Shown piece after piece: positions 48,827 through 58,394 of a stretch of 64,000 bases of DNA (position 1 is its first letter; the number at the start of each line of letters is the position of its first letter). The stretch is from NCBI RefSeq assembly GCF_025449335.1, contig NZ_CP104883.1:612501-676500 (forward strand), in the 5' to 3' direction. The notes below the pieces were generated by a model. That model was not told where the DNA came from and did not search any database. It worked only from the letters and a program-made list of their open reading frames with translations. A program made the position numbers and the translations under genes. The stretch comes from Bartonella sp. HY328. Its GTDB lineage: Bacteria > Pseudomonadota > Alphaproteobacteria > Rhizobiales > Rhizobiaceae.

Positions 48827-50253
48827 GACGCAACCGTAATGTGAAAATTCTAGCTACCCTTGGCCCTGCTTCTTTTGACGAAACCGTAATTGAGCGGCTT
48901 TTTGTAGCGGGTGCGGATGTTTTCCGCATTAATATGAGCCATGCGGACCATGATACGATGCGTGCGCTCGTCCAGCGTATTCGTAATGTCGAAAAGAAAC
49001 AAGGCCGCCCAATTGGTATTCTTTGCGATTTACAAGGCCCTAAATTACGCGTAGGTGCTTTTGCCGACCGAGCTGTTGAATTAAAGCAAGGGCAAACCTT
49101 TACTCTTGATCGTAATGAAGCGCCTGGTGATACCAATCGCGTTTATCTACCCCATCCAGAAATTTTTGCAGCGGTAAAGCCCGGAGACCGTTTGCTTATT
49201 GACGATGGGCGGCTTGAATTGGTTATCATTCAATGCGATCTTGATAAGATTGAATGTCGCGTTGTCGCAGGCACCAAGATTTCTGATCGTAAAGGTGTAA
49301 GCCTACCTGATACATTATTAGCCGTTGGCGCCATGACGGAAAAAGATCATCGCGACCTTGCCGCTATTGTTGAAGAAGATGTTGATTGGATTGCGCTATC
49401 CTTTATTCAACGTCCCGATGATATTGCCGAAGCCCGTAAAATCGTCAAGGGCCGCATGTCAATCCTATCAAAGATTGAAAAGCCGCAGGCATTGCTCCGC
49501 ATTGAAGAAATTATTGATCAATCTGACGCGATCATGGTGGCACGCGGTGACCTTGGTGTTGAAATGCCGCTTGAAAGTGTCCCCGGTACCCAAATGCGGC
49601 TTATTCAAGCTTGTCGCAATGCTGGCAAACCAGTTGTTGTTGCAACGCAGATGCTTGAATCAATGATTAGTGCGCCTGTTCCAACACGCGCAGAAGTATC
49701 AGATGTTGCAACAGCAGTTTATGAGGGCGCTGACGCTATCATGCTTTCAGCAGAATCAGCTTCTGGCCAATATCCGATTGAAGCGGTACAGACTATGGAT
49801 CGCATTGCGCAAAAAATCGAGCGCGATATTTTCTATAATGGTATGATTAATGCGCAGCATCCAAAGCCAATGGCAACCAGTGCTGATGCTATAGCCCTTG
49901 CTACCAGACAAATTGCTGAAACACTTAACCTTGCTGCTATTGTTGCCTATACAACAACGGGAACTACTGGCATTAGAACCTCGCGTGAGCGTCCACGCAC
50001 ACCGATTATTCTCTTATCACCTAAGGTTGAAACAGCACGCCGTCTTGCTATTGGTTGGGGTTTGCACTGCGTTGTTACCGAAGACGCAAAAGACCTTGAT
50101 GAAGTGGTAGATCGTGCGGCAAAAATTGCCTGCAAAGAAGGTTTTTGTAAAACAGGAGAGCGCATCATCATTACCGCCGGCGTTCCTTTTGGTACACCTG
50201 GTTCAACGAATATGTTGCGCATTGCTTTTGTTAATGAAGATCATAAAGCTTGA
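48823..50253 (+). CDS. pyk: Pyruvate kinase
   Basis: Pyruvate kinase makes pyruvate and ATP from phosphoenolpyruvate, the last step of glycolysis. The 476-residue product shows the N-terminal VKILATLGPASFDE segment, the catalytic motif SILSKIEKPQAL (near residue 210), the metal-binding VARGDLGVEMP and the ATQMLESMISAPVPTRAEVSD stretch, with a complete C-terminal regulatory domain. It is translationally coupled to the DUF1036 gene. It is separated from the tkt-gap-pgk-fba series by about 22 kb. Confidence 0.97.
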   Translation: MRRNRNVKILATLGPASFDETVIERLFVAGADVFRINMSHADHDTMRALVQRIRNVEKKQGRPIGILCDLQGPKLRVGAFADRAVELKQGQTFTLDRNEAPGDTNRVYLPHPEIFAAVKPGDRLLIDDGRLELVIIQCDLDKIECRVVAGTKISDRKGVSLPDTLLAVGAMTEKDHRDLAAIVEEDVDWIALSFIQRPDDIAEARKIVKGRMSILSKIEKPQALLRIEEIIDQSDAIMVARGDLGVEMPLESVPGTQMRLIQACRNAGKPVVVATQMLESMISAPVPTRAEVSDVATAVYEGADAIMLSAESASGQYPIEAVQTMDRIAQKIERDIFYNGMINAQHPKPMATSADAIALATRQIAETLNLAAIVAYTTTGTTGIRTSRERPRTPIILLSPKVETARRLAIGWGLHCVVTEDAKDLDEVVDRAAKIACKEGFCKTGERIIITAGVPFGTPGSTNMLRIAFVNEDHKA

Positions 50254-50305
50254 GTGTTCACTCTACCTAGGTCTCATTAAGCGTAAAGCTAGTTAGTATT
50301 AAATA

Positions 50306-50347
50306 AAAGGCATTTCTATTATCGCAAGATATAGAGATGCCTTTTTT
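50306..50347 (+). terminator. Rho-independent terminator of pyk
   Basis: AAAGGCATTTCTAT (50306-50319) pairs with ATAGAGATGCCTTT (50331-50344) with one G-T pair, followed by a T run to 50347. Confidence 0.88.
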
Positions 50348-50452
50348 AGGTTAATCTGATTGAATTTAATATATGAGTGAACGCATTAAGACATTGACCA
50401 TAATATCAATGGAAAGCCCAATATCACTGCAAGATTAATATAGTAAAAAAAT

Positions 50453-50487
50453 AAAAGGCTCGAAAGCATTACGCATTCGAGCCTTTT
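50453..50487 (-). terminator. Terminator of trcR
   Basis: AAAAGGCTCGAA (50453-50464) pairs with TTCGAGCCTTTT (50476-50487). The A run before it gives a T run on the minus strand, where trcR ends at 50513. Confidence 0.88.
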
Positions 50488-50512
50488 TAAAATAGAAATT
50501 TATAATGTCAAA

Positions 50513-51208
50513 TTAGAAAGAAGTGTTTTCTTCTTCCTCGTCTTCATCCTTACGCTTCATGGAAGAAAGCTTTGCAAAGATCTTGTCAGCATCAAGCTCT
50601 TCTTCTTCATGGCCGCGATCATAGCCATAATTTTCAGTCGCAGATGCTGGCAACAAGGTTTCATCGCGTGGCATATCAGCAGGGCGATTTTTAGCAGCTT
50701 TTTCAACTTCAATATCAAGATCAATCTGCGAGCAAAGACCAAGAGTTACAGGGTCACGCGCAACAAGAGTGCCTGAATTCCAGTGGGTGCGGGTGCGGAT
50801 TTGCTCAATGGTTGATTTGGTTGTGCCAATAAGACGTGAAATTTGTGCGTCTTTTAATTCAGGATGGTTTTGCACAAGCCAGAAAATAGCATTTGGACGA
50901 TCTTGGCGCTTTGAAAGCGGTGTATAGCGTGCCGTGCGGCGCTTGCTTTCAGGAATACGCACTTTTGGATCAGCTAATTTCAAACGTAAATCAGGATTTT
51001 GTTCGGCACGCTTAATGTCATCACGGCTTAATTGTCCGGTATTGATTGGATCAAGACCTTTAATGCCTTGCGCGGCTTCACCATCAGCAATTGCTTTTAC
51101 TTCCAGTGGATGCAATTTGCAAAAAGCAGCAATCTGATCAAAAGATAAAGCAGTATTGTCAACAAGCCATACGGCGGTCGCCTTGGGCATCAGCAGCTGG
51201 TTAGCCAT
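50513..51208 (-). CDS. trcR: DUF1013 cell cycle transcriptional regulator TrcR
   Basis: TrcR is an alphaproteobacterial DNA-associated regulator that binds RNA polymerase and affects the cell cycle. The 231-residue product matches DUF1013: the N-terminal MANQLLMPKATAVWLVDNTA segment, FCKLHPLEVKAIADGE, a helix-turn-helix-like region ELKDAQISRLIGTTKSTIEQ, and IDLDIEVEKAAK. The tail from about 195 is acidic. The start at 51208 is set by AAGGA upstream; an in-frame earlier Met lacks this site. It stands alone with its own terminator. Confidence 0.93.
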   Translation of the reverse strand: MANQLLMPKATAVWLVDNTALSFDQIAAFCKLHPLEVKAIADGEAAQGIKGLDPINTGQLSRDDIKRAEQNPDLRLKLADPKVRIPESKRRTARYTPLSKRQDRPNAIFWLVQNHPELKDAQISRLIGTTKSTIEQIRTRTHWNSGTLVARDPVTLGLCSQIDLDIEVEKAAKNRPADMPRDETLLPASATENYGYDRGHEEEELDADKIFAKLSSMKRKDEDEEEENTSF

Positions 51209-51477
51209 AGATATAATCCTTCTGTTCGCCCGCACCGGTTTTGCGGGACGTGGGTAAAAGCCACATTTTTTCCGGGAAATTTGTTATCCTTATATAGTGA
51301 TTTTTATCTTGCGGCAAGTAGGCAATCAATAAAACCGGCTTATGCTATTAGTTTAGAAAACATCAATATAAGCTCATAACGCCAGCCGCTTGAAATTTTA
51401 TAGCTGTCGTCTTACCTATAAAACATAATATTTATTATAAAAATGCGTTAAATCGGCTTTCAAATTTTTAGAAAATT

Positions 51478-51987
51478 ATGGCAATCATTAATCTTCATAA
51501 AAACCATCCACTTGATGACGGGCGACAATCTGAACGAGCACTTTTTGTGCGGCGCGGCGTTATGCGACTATTATTAAGCCTTGGCTTTGCACCCTTAAGC
51601 GAATTATCGCTGGCAGATGGGCGGCGTGCTGATCTGTTAGCGGTGTCATTAAAGGGTGAAATTTGGATTATTGAAGTGAAATCTTCCATTGCTGATTTAA
51701 AAGCCGACAATAAGTGGCCTGATTATCGGGCATTTTGCGATCGGCTGTTTTTTGCAACCCATAGTGATGTGCCAATGGATTTATTTCCTGAAAATTGCGG
51801 ATTTATCCTTGCTGATAGTTATGGCGGCCATGTCCTGCGTGAAGCACCAGAGCACAAATTAAATGCTGCACGTCGTAAAGCGGTGATCCAGCGGTTTGGC
51901 AGAGCCAGCGCCACACGATTAGCCCGCGCCGAGCTTGATGGATTAATCATTGACCAAAAGCAACTTGATTGTGAAAATACAGACTGA
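51478..51987 (+). CDS. mmcB: MmcB family DNA repair protein
   Basis: MmcB family proteins are small PD-(D/E)xK nuclease-like proteins linked to DNA damage repair in Caulobacter and relatives. The 169-residue product has RRADLLAV and IWIIEVKSSIADLKAD (about residues 43-73), the D...E-x-K core of the fold, followed by DRLFFATHSDVPMDLFP. Length is typical. It lies alone, upstream of metH. Confidence 0.88.
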   Translation: MAIINLHKNHPLDDGRQSERALFVRRGVMRLLLSLGFAPLSELSLADGRRADLLAVSLKGEIWIIEVKSSIADLKADNKWPDYRAFCDRLFFATHSDVPMDLFPENCGFILADSYGGHVLREAPEHKLNAARRKAVIQRFGRASATRLARAELDGLIIDQKQLDCENTD

Positions 51988-52055
51988 AAAGAAAAAATGG
52001 CTAAGGCCGTTGTTTTTTAAGATTTTTATTCCATTGTCTTTTGCTTGCGCTTTAT

Positions 52056-52079
52056 TGACATAAAGATTTCTTTATGTCA
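52056..52079 (+). promoter_or_regulatory. Palindromic operator upstream of metH (SahR-type)
   Basis: TGACATAAAG (52056-52065) is the exact complement of CTTTATGTCA (52070-52079), with ATTT between. The centre AAAGATTTCTTT and the position 150 bases before metH fit the operator of SahR, the ArsR-family S-adenosylhomocysteine-responsive repressor of methionine-cycle genes in proteobacteria. The left arm overlaps a TTGACA (52055-52060) that could be a -35 element, consistent with repression. Confidence 0.65.
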
Positions 52080-52231
52080 TTTAAGTGAAGCGGCGAGGGG
52101 GAGTTTGGCAAAACAATCTTTGTCCCGTGCCTAGATTGCAGGTTTCGCGCTTTTTAGTTTTAAGCCGAAGATTAAGCAATGAGCCTAGTATTTTATAACA
52201 ATGCGCCGATAACGACCAAGGATCATGTATT

Positions 52232-55200
52232 ATGAGCGAATCTTTCTCTTCACTTTTTGAAAGCAGTAAGGCAGCGGATGATCGCCTTGCAATGCTCAAA
52301 AAAGCCGCTAAAGAGCGCATTCTTATCCTTGACGGCGCAATGGGAACACAGATTCAAGGTCTAAGCTTTGAGGAAGAACATTTTCGCGGTCATCGCTTTG
52401 TAAGTTGTGATTGTTTGTTAAAAGGTAATAACGACCTTTTAACCCTTACCCAACCAAAAGCCATTGAAGATATTCATTATCGCTATGCCCTTGCTGGCGC
52501 AGATATTTTAGAAACCAATACTTTTTCATCAACCTCAATTGCGCAAGCTGATTACGGTATGGAAGCGGAAGTTTACGAGCTTAACCGCGATGGCGCACGT
52601 CTTGCTCGACGCGCAGCATTACGCGCGCAAGATTATGATGGCAAAATGCGCTTTGTTGCAGGTGCTATTGGGCCAACCAATCGCACAGCATCACTTTCGC
52701 CGGATGTTAATAATCCAGGCTATCGCGCTGTCACTTTTGATGATTTACGCATTGCCTATGGCGAGCAGATCAGAGGACTGATCGATGGGGGTTCGGATCT
52801 TTTACTGATCGAGACGATTTTTGACACATTAAATGCAAAGGCCGCTGTTTTTGCCGCTGAAGAAGTGTTTCTTGAAAAGAATATCCGTTTGCCGATTATG
52901 ATTTCCGGTACGATTACCGATTTGTCTGGGCGTACCTTATCTGGGCAAACGCCAACCGCCTTTTGGTATTCACTCGCCCATGCCCAGCCTTTTTCATTTG
53001 GGCTAAATTGCGCGCTTGGCGCCCATGCGATGTATCCGCATATAAAAGAATTGTCGCAAGTAGCAGATACGCTCATTTGCGCTTATCCCAATGCTGGTCT
53101 TCCCAATGCTTTTGGTGAATATGATGAAAGCCCAGAGGCAATGGCAGAGCAAGTCGCCAATTTTGCTAAGGATGGTCTTATCAATATTATTGGTGGTTGC
53201 TGTGGTTCAACGCCTGAACATATTGCCGCTATTGCTGAAAAAGTTAAAGAATTTAAGCCAAGACAAATTCCAACAATTGAGCCACGTTTGCGCCTGTCAG
53301 GTCTTGAGCCTTTTACTTTAACTGATGATATCCCATTTGTGAATGTGGGGGAGCGCACCAATGTGACCGGCTCGGCCCGGTTTAAAAAGCTTATTACCGC
53401 AGGTGATTATAGTGCGGCATTAGAAGTTGCCCGTGCGCAGGTCGAAAATGGCGCGCAAATTATCGACATTAATATGGATGAAGGGCTCATTGATTCCAAA
53501 GCCGTTATGCATGAGTTTTTAAATCTGTTAGCAGCTGAACCTGATATTGCCCGCGTGCCGATTATGATCGACTCGTCTAAATGGGAAGTGATTGAAGCAG
53601 GTTTAAAATGCGTGCAAGGTAAATCCATCGTCAACTCAATTTCTATGAAAGAGGGCGAGGAAAAATTTATCGAGCAAGCTCGTCTTGCCCGCAGTTATGG
53701 TGCCGCCGTTGTCGTTATGGCCTTTGATGAAGTTGGCCAAGCTGATACACGCGAGCGTAAGGTAGAAATTTGTACCCGCGCTTATAATATTTTAACTCAG
53801 CAAGTTGGTTTTCCGCCGCAAGATATTATTTTTGACCCCAATATTTTTGCCGTTGCCACCGGTATTGAAGAACATAATAATTATGGCGTTGATTTTATTG
53901 AAGCAACCCATGATATTCGTGCCACCTTGCCGCATGTCCATATTTCTGGCGGTGTATCCAATCTTTCTTTCTCATTTCGCGGTAATGAACCGGTGCGTGA
54001 AGCCATGCATGCGGTTTTCCTTTATCGCGCCATTGCTGCCGGTATGGATATGGGCATTGTTAATGCTGGCCAATTGGCAGTTTATGACGCGATTGATCCA
54101 GATTTGCGTAAAGCATGTGAAGATGTGGTGCTTAATAGTGATGATGGCGCAACCGAACGCTTATTGACTTTAGCTGAAAATTATCGCGGTCAAGGAGGGC
54201 AAGTGGCACAAGAAAAAGATATGTCTTGGCGCCAATTGTCGGTTGAAAAGCGGCTTGAACACGCGCTAGTCAACGGTATTTCAGAATTTGTTGAGGCCGA
54301 CACTGAAGAAGCAAGACTAGAAGCCGCAAAACCATTGGATGTGATTGAAGGCCCGTTAATGGCTGGCATGAATGTGGTTGGCGATCTTTTTGGCGCTGGT
54401 AAAATGTTTTTGCCACAAGTGGTTAAATCTGCCCGCGTGATGAAACAAGCCGTTGCGGTTCTATTACCCTATATGGAAGATGATAAATCCGGCAATACCC
54501 GCTCAAGCGCTGGTAAAATTGTTATGGCAACGGTTAAAGGTGACGTGCATGACATTGGCAAAAATATTGTTGGCGTTGTGCTTGCTTGTAATAATTATGA
54601 AATTATTGACCTAGGGGTCATGGTGCCGGCAGCTAAAATTTTAGAAACCGCCCGTGAAGTTAAGGCCGATGCCATAGGCCTATCAGGGCTTATCACGCCA
54701 TCACTTGATGAAATGGTCAATGTTGCCAGTGAGATGGAAAAAGAAGGCTTTGATATTCCATTGCTGATTGGCGGCGCAACCACAAGCCGCGTTCATACAG
54801 CGGTAAAAATCCATCCGCGTTATCAACGCAGCCAAGCGGTCTATGTGCTTGATGCAAGTCGCGCGGTTGGCGTTGTATCATCACTCTTGTCGCCTGATAG
54901 CCGTGAAGCTACAATAAGCGATATACGTGAAGAATATGCAAAGGTTGCGAGCGCCCATGAGCGTGGGGAAGCGGCTAAAAAACGCTTACCGCTTGCAGAA
55001 GCACGCGCTAACGCTTTTAAGATTGATTGGCAAAATTATTCGCCACCAAAACCAACATTTCTCGGCACCAAGGTTTTTGAAGATTGGGATCTTGCTGACC
55101 TTGCCCATTATATTGATTGGACACCTTTTTTCCAGAGTTGGGAGTTGAAAGGGCGTTTTCCAGCTATTTTACAAGATGAAAAGCAAGGCGAAACGGCACG

Positions 55201-55981
55201 CCAACTTTATGATGATGCACGCCATATGTTGGATAAAATTATCAAGGAAAAATGGTTCCACCCAAAAGGGGTTATCGGTTTTTGGCCAGCCAATGCAATT
55301 GGTGATGATATTGCTTTGTTTACTGATGAAACAAGACGCGAGCAATTAACAACCTTTTATACACTTCGCCAGCAATTAAGCCGGCGTGAAAATGTTGCAA
55401 ATCTTGCCTTGGCTGATTTTGTTGCACCGCAAACAAGTGGCAAAGCTGATTATCTTGGTGGCTTTGTCGTAACGGCTGGTAATGGCGAACAAAGCTTTGC
55501 CGAAAATTTTGAACGTGCCAATGATGATTATTCGTCTATTTTGGTTAAAGCCTTGTCTGACCGTTTTGCTGAAAGCTTTGCCGAGCGTATGCATGAAGAA
55601 GTGCGCAAGAATTATTGGGGCTATGCAAAGGATGAAGCTTTTACGCCAGAGCAATTGGTGGGGGAACCCTATAAAGGTATTCGGCCTGCGCCTGGCTATC
55701 CTGCCCAGCCAGACCATACTGAAAAACGAACCTTGTTTGATTTGTTAGATGCCACCAAAGCAACAGGGGTGGAGCTTACGGAAAGCTATGCCATGTGGCC
55801 AGGATCAAGTGTTTCTGGGCTTTATTTTTCACATCCAGAAAGCTATTATTTTGGCGTTGCCAAAGTTGAGCGTGATCAGGTGGAAGATTATGCTGCGCGC
55901 AAAAACATGCCGATTGGTGAGGTTGAGCGTTGGCTTGGGCCAATTTTAAACTATATGCCTAACAAGCTAGATGCGGCTTAA
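52232..55981 (+). CDS. metH: Cobalamin-dependent methionine synthase
   Basis: MetH transfers a methyl group from methyltetrahydrofolate to homocysteine through cobalamin. The 1249-residue product has all four modules. The homocysteine-binding domain (1-345) has ILDGAMGTQIQ and the zinc cysteines (SFGLNCALG near 259; GGCCGSTPEH near 322). The pterin domain (360-620) begins at NVGERTNVTGSARF. The cobalamin module has its cap around 690-740 and GDVHDIGKN near 770-778, with the cobalt-ligand histidine. The C-terminal reactivation domain (from ~910) contains the S-adenosylmethionine-binding RPAPGYPAQPDHTEK segment. It is intact and full length, with its own operator and terminator, so the organism must make or import cobalamin. 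Confidence 0.97.
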   Translation: MSESFSSLFESSKAADDRLAMLKKAAKERILILDGAMGTQIQGLSFEEEHFRGHRFVSCDCLLKGNNDLLTLTQPKAIEDIHYRYALAGADILETNTFSSTSIAQADYGMEAEVYELNRDGARLARRAALRAQDYDGKMRFVAGAIGPTNRTASLSPDVNNPGYRAVTFDDLRIAYGEQIRGLIDGGSDLLLIETIFDTLNAKAAVFAAEEVFLEKNIRLPIMISGTITDLSGRTLSGQTPTAFWYSLAHAQPFSFGLNCALGAHAMYPHIKELSQVADTLICAYPNAGLPNAFGEYDESPEAMAEQVANFAKDGLINIIGGCCGSTPEHIAAIAEKVKEFKPRQIPTIEPRLRLSGLEPFTLTDDIPFVNVGERTNVTGSARFKKLITAGDYSAALEVARAQVENGAQIIDINMDEGLIDSKAVMHEFLNLLAAEPDIARVPIMIDSSKWEVIEAGLKCVQGKSIVNSISMKEGEEKFIEQARLARSYGAAVVVMAFDEVGQADTRERKVEICTRAYNILTQQVGFPPQDIIFDPNIFAVATGIEEHNNYGVDFIEATHDIRATLPHVHISGGVSNLSFSFRGNEPVREAMHAVFLYRAIAAGMDMGIVNAGQLAVYDAIDPDLRKACEDVVLNSDDGATERLLTLAENYRGQGGQVAQEKDMSWRQLSVEKRLEHALVNGISEFVEADTEEARLEAAKPLDVIEGPLMAGMNVVGDLFGAGKMFLPQVVKSARVMKQAVAVLLPYMEDDKSGNTRSSAGKIVMATVKGDVHDIGKNIVGVVLACNNYEIIDLGVMVPAAKILETAREVKADAIGLSGLITPSLDEMVNVASEMEKEGFDIPLLIGGATTSRVHTAVKIHPRYQRSQAVYVLDASRAVGVVSSLLSPDSREATISDIREEYAKVASAHERGEAAKKRLPLAEARANAFKIDWQNYSPPKPTFLGTKVFEDWDLADLAHYIDWTPFFQSWELKGRFPAILQDEKQGETARQLYDDARHMLDKIIKEKWFHPKGVIGFWPANAIGDDIALFTDETRREQLTTFYTLRQQLSRRENVANLALADFVAPQTSGKADYLGGFVVTAGNGEQSFAENFERANDDYSSILVKALSDRFAESFAERMHEEVRKNYWGYAKDEAFTPEQLVGEPYKGIRPAPGYPAQPDHTEKRTLFDLLDATKATGVELTESYAMWPGSSVSGLYFSHPESYYFGVAKVERDQVEDYAARKNMPIGEVERWLGPILNYMPNKLDAA

Positions 55982-56016
55982 TTGAAGGTTTAAATCTATT
56001 AAAGCCAAAGTAAGGC

Positions 56017-56049
56017 ATAAAGGGCGCTGTAAAAGTGCCCTTTATTTTT
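56017..56049 (+). terminator. Rho-independent terminator of metH
   Basis: ATAAAGGGC (56017-56025) pairs with GCCCTTTAT (56037-56045), followed by TTTT. Confidence 0.88.
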
Positions 56050-56240
56050 CATCAAAAAAGCAATTTAATTCGAATAGTTGCGCTTTTATGTGGAAAAATG
56101 CGCAAAATTCAATTATAGCATTTTATCAATGGTAGATGTTTGCTCCCATCGCTCAAATGCATTCGTCAAACATCTCAAGCATTTTGTTGGTACAAAATTG
56201 CTTCATCCTTATTCTCTAAAACTGGTAAACGGCAAAAAGC

Positions 56241-57254
56241 ATGAAATTTCTCGATCAAGCAAAAGTATATATTCGCTCCGGCAATGGTGGCGCTGGTGCG
56301 GTCTCTTTCCGCAGGGAGAAGTTTCTTGAATTTGGCGGCCCCGATGGCGGTGATGGCGGACGTGGCGGTGATGTTTGGGCTGAATGTGTTGCAGGTCTTA
56401 ACACCTTAATTGATTATCGCTTTCAACAGCATTTCAAGGCTAAAACCGGCATGCATGGCATGGGTCGTAACCGCACCGGCGCTAAGGGTGAAGATGTTAT
56501 TTTAAAAGTACCCGTTGGTACGCAAATTTTTGAAGAAGATGATGAAACCCTAATTTGCGATTTCACTCGTGTTGGCGAGCGTTTTCGCCTAGCAAAAGGT
56601 GGTAATGGCGGTTTTGGTAATTTGCATTTTACCACATCTACTAACCGCGCACCAAGGCGTGCCAATCCCGGTCAAGATGCCGAAGAGCGCACCTTATGGT
56701 TGCGCTTGAAGTTGATTGCTGATGCGGGTCTTGTTGGCTTGCCTAATGCTGGTAAATCAACCTTTTTGTCAAGCGTGACCGCAGCGAAACCCAAAATTGC
56801 TGATTATCCCTTTACCACTTTACATCCCGGCCTTGGCGTTGCCCGTATTGATGGCCGCGAATTTGTGATTGCGGATATCCCAGGTCTTATCGAAGGCGCC
56901 CATGAAGGCGTTGGTATTGGTGATAAGTTCTTGGGCCATGTCGAGCGTACGCGGGTGTTATTGCATCTTGTTTCAGCACGCGAAGAAGATGTTGCCAAAA
57001 CCTATCGCACCATTCGTGATGAATTGGCAGCCTATGGTAATGGTCTTGATGAAAAGCCGGAAGTTGTTGCGCTGTCGCAGGTTGATATTTTAACCCCTGA
57101 AGAACGCGCCGAAAAAATGTCGGAGCTTGCAAAGGCTGTAGGATCTCCCGTGCTTGCCCTATCAGGTGTGACCCGTGAAGGTTTGGAAGGTGCATTGCGC
57201 ATGTTGATGAAAAACATCGACGAGAGCCGCATTGAGGAAACAAGTGAGGCGTAA
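56241..57254 (+). CDS. obgE: GTPase Obg/CgtA
   Basis: Obg is an essential GTPase for 50S ribosome maturation and stress control. The 337-residue product has the glycine-rich Obg fold at the N-terminus (MKFLDQAKVYIRSGNGGAGA, GGPDGGDGGRGGD) and the G domain with P-loop GLPNAGKST (near 171), DIPGLIEGAHEGVGIGDKFL and the SQVD specificity loop. No additional C-terminal domain is present, as usual for alphaproteobacteria. It starts the operon obgE-proB-proA-nadD-rsfS. Confidence 0.96.
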   Translation: MKFLDQAKVYIRSGNGGAGAVSFRREKFLEFGGPDGGDGGRGGDVWAECVAGLNTLIDYRFQQHFKAKTGMHGMGRNRTGAKGEDVILKVPVGTQIFEEDDETLICDFTRVGERFRLAKGGNGGFGNLHFTTSTNRAPRRANPGQDAEERTLWLRLKLIADAGLVGLPNAGKSTFLSSVTAAKPKIADYPFTTLHPGLGVARIDGREFVIADIPGLIEGAHEGVGIGDKFLGHVERTRVLLHLVSAREEDVAKTYRTIRDELAAYGNGLDEKPEVVALSQVDILTPEERAEKMSELAKAVGSPVLALSGVTREGLEGALRMLMKNIDESRIEETSEA

Positions 57255-57260
57255 AATTTG

Positions 57261-58385
57261 ATGGCGGCGGTCAAACAATCATTAGCAAGCTATAAGCGTA
57301 TTGTGGTTAAAATTGGCTCTTCCCTTTTGGTTGACCCAAGTTCTGGCCTTAAACAAGACTGGCTTGCCGCCATTTGTAGTGATATTGCCGCACTCAAAAA
57401 CTCTGGAACAGAAATTATGGTTGTTTCCTCTGGCGCTATTGCCTTGGGTCGTACCTTGTTATCTATTCCATCGGGTGCGTTAAAACTGGAAGAAAGTCAA
57501 GCTTTTGCGTCGGTGGGGCAGATTGAACTTGCCCGCGCCTATAATGAAGAATTGCAAAAATTCCAGTTGCGCACGGGGCAAATTTTATTAACCCTTGACG
57601 ATACCGAAGAGCGTCGGCGTTATCTCAATGCTCGTGCCACCATGAATACTCTGCTAAAATTGGGCATTGTGCCAGTTATTAATGAGAATGACACGGTTGC
57701 CACCAGTGAAATCCGCTATGGCGACAATGATCGCTTAGCCGCGCGCGTTGCAACAATGATGGGCGCAGATTTGCTTATTTTGCTATCTGATATTGATGGG
57801 CTTTATACGGCACCGCCGCATTTGGATAAAAATGCTAAATTATTACCAGTGATTGATGCCATTACCCCAGATATTGAGGCCATGGCAGGCGTTGCAGCGT
57901 CAGAATTATCACGCGGTGGCATGAAAACTAAGCTTGATGCTGGTAAGATTGCTACTAGCGCCGGCACGGCAATGATTATCACATCGGGCAAGCGGCTTCA
58001 TCCACTTAAAGCTTTGGATGAGGGTATTCCTTATAGCCTCTTTAAACCATCAGAGCGTCCAGTCAACGCGTGGAAGACGTGGATAGCCGGCCAGATTGAG
58101 CCAATGGGTATTTTACAGGTTGATGAAGGCGCAGTACGGGCCTTGCTTGCCGGTAAATCACTTTTACCTGCTGGTGTTGTATCAGTATCGGGTCAATTCC
58201 ATCGTGGTGATACGGTTGCGATTGTGCGCCCCAATGGCGGCGAAATTGCTCGCGGGCTTATTGCCTATGATAGTGATGAAGCACGCCGCATTGCTGGTCA
58301 TAAAAGCACGGAGATTGCTGATATTTTGGGTTATGATGCGCGTTCTGCCATAATTCATCGCAATGATATGGTTGTGCATAAATAG
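57261..58385 (+). CDS. proB: Glutamate 5-kinase
   Basis: ProB phosphorylates glutamate, the first and feedback-controlled step of proline synthesis. The 374-residue product has the amino acid kinase domain (RIVVKIGSSLLVD, VSSGAIALGR, VINENDTVA, GDNDRLAARVA) and a C-terminal PUA domain (from about 275, EGAVRALLAGKSLLPAGV). I start at the ATG 57261, six bases after the obgE stop; a TTG immediately before it is also in frame. It is followed by proA in the same operon. Confidence 0.96.
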   Translation: MAAVKQSLASYKRIVVKIGSSLLVDPSSGLKQDWLAAICSDIAALKNSGTEIMVVSSGAIALGRTLLSIPSGALKLEESQAFASVGQIELARAYNEELQKFQLRTGQILLTLDDTEERRRYLNARATMNTLLKLGIVPVINENDTVATSEIRYGDNDRLAARVATMMGADLLILLSDIDGLYTAPPHLDKNAKLLPVIDAITPDIEAMAGVAASELSRGGMKTKLDAGKIATSAGTAMIITSGKRLHPLKALDEGIPYSLFKPSERPVNAWKTWIAGQIEPMGILQVDEGAVRALLAGKSLLPAGVVSVSGQFHRGDTVAIVRPNGGEIARGLIAYDSDEARRIAGHKSTEIADILGYDARSAIIHRNDMVVHK

Positions 58386-58394
58386 GGGGATATA

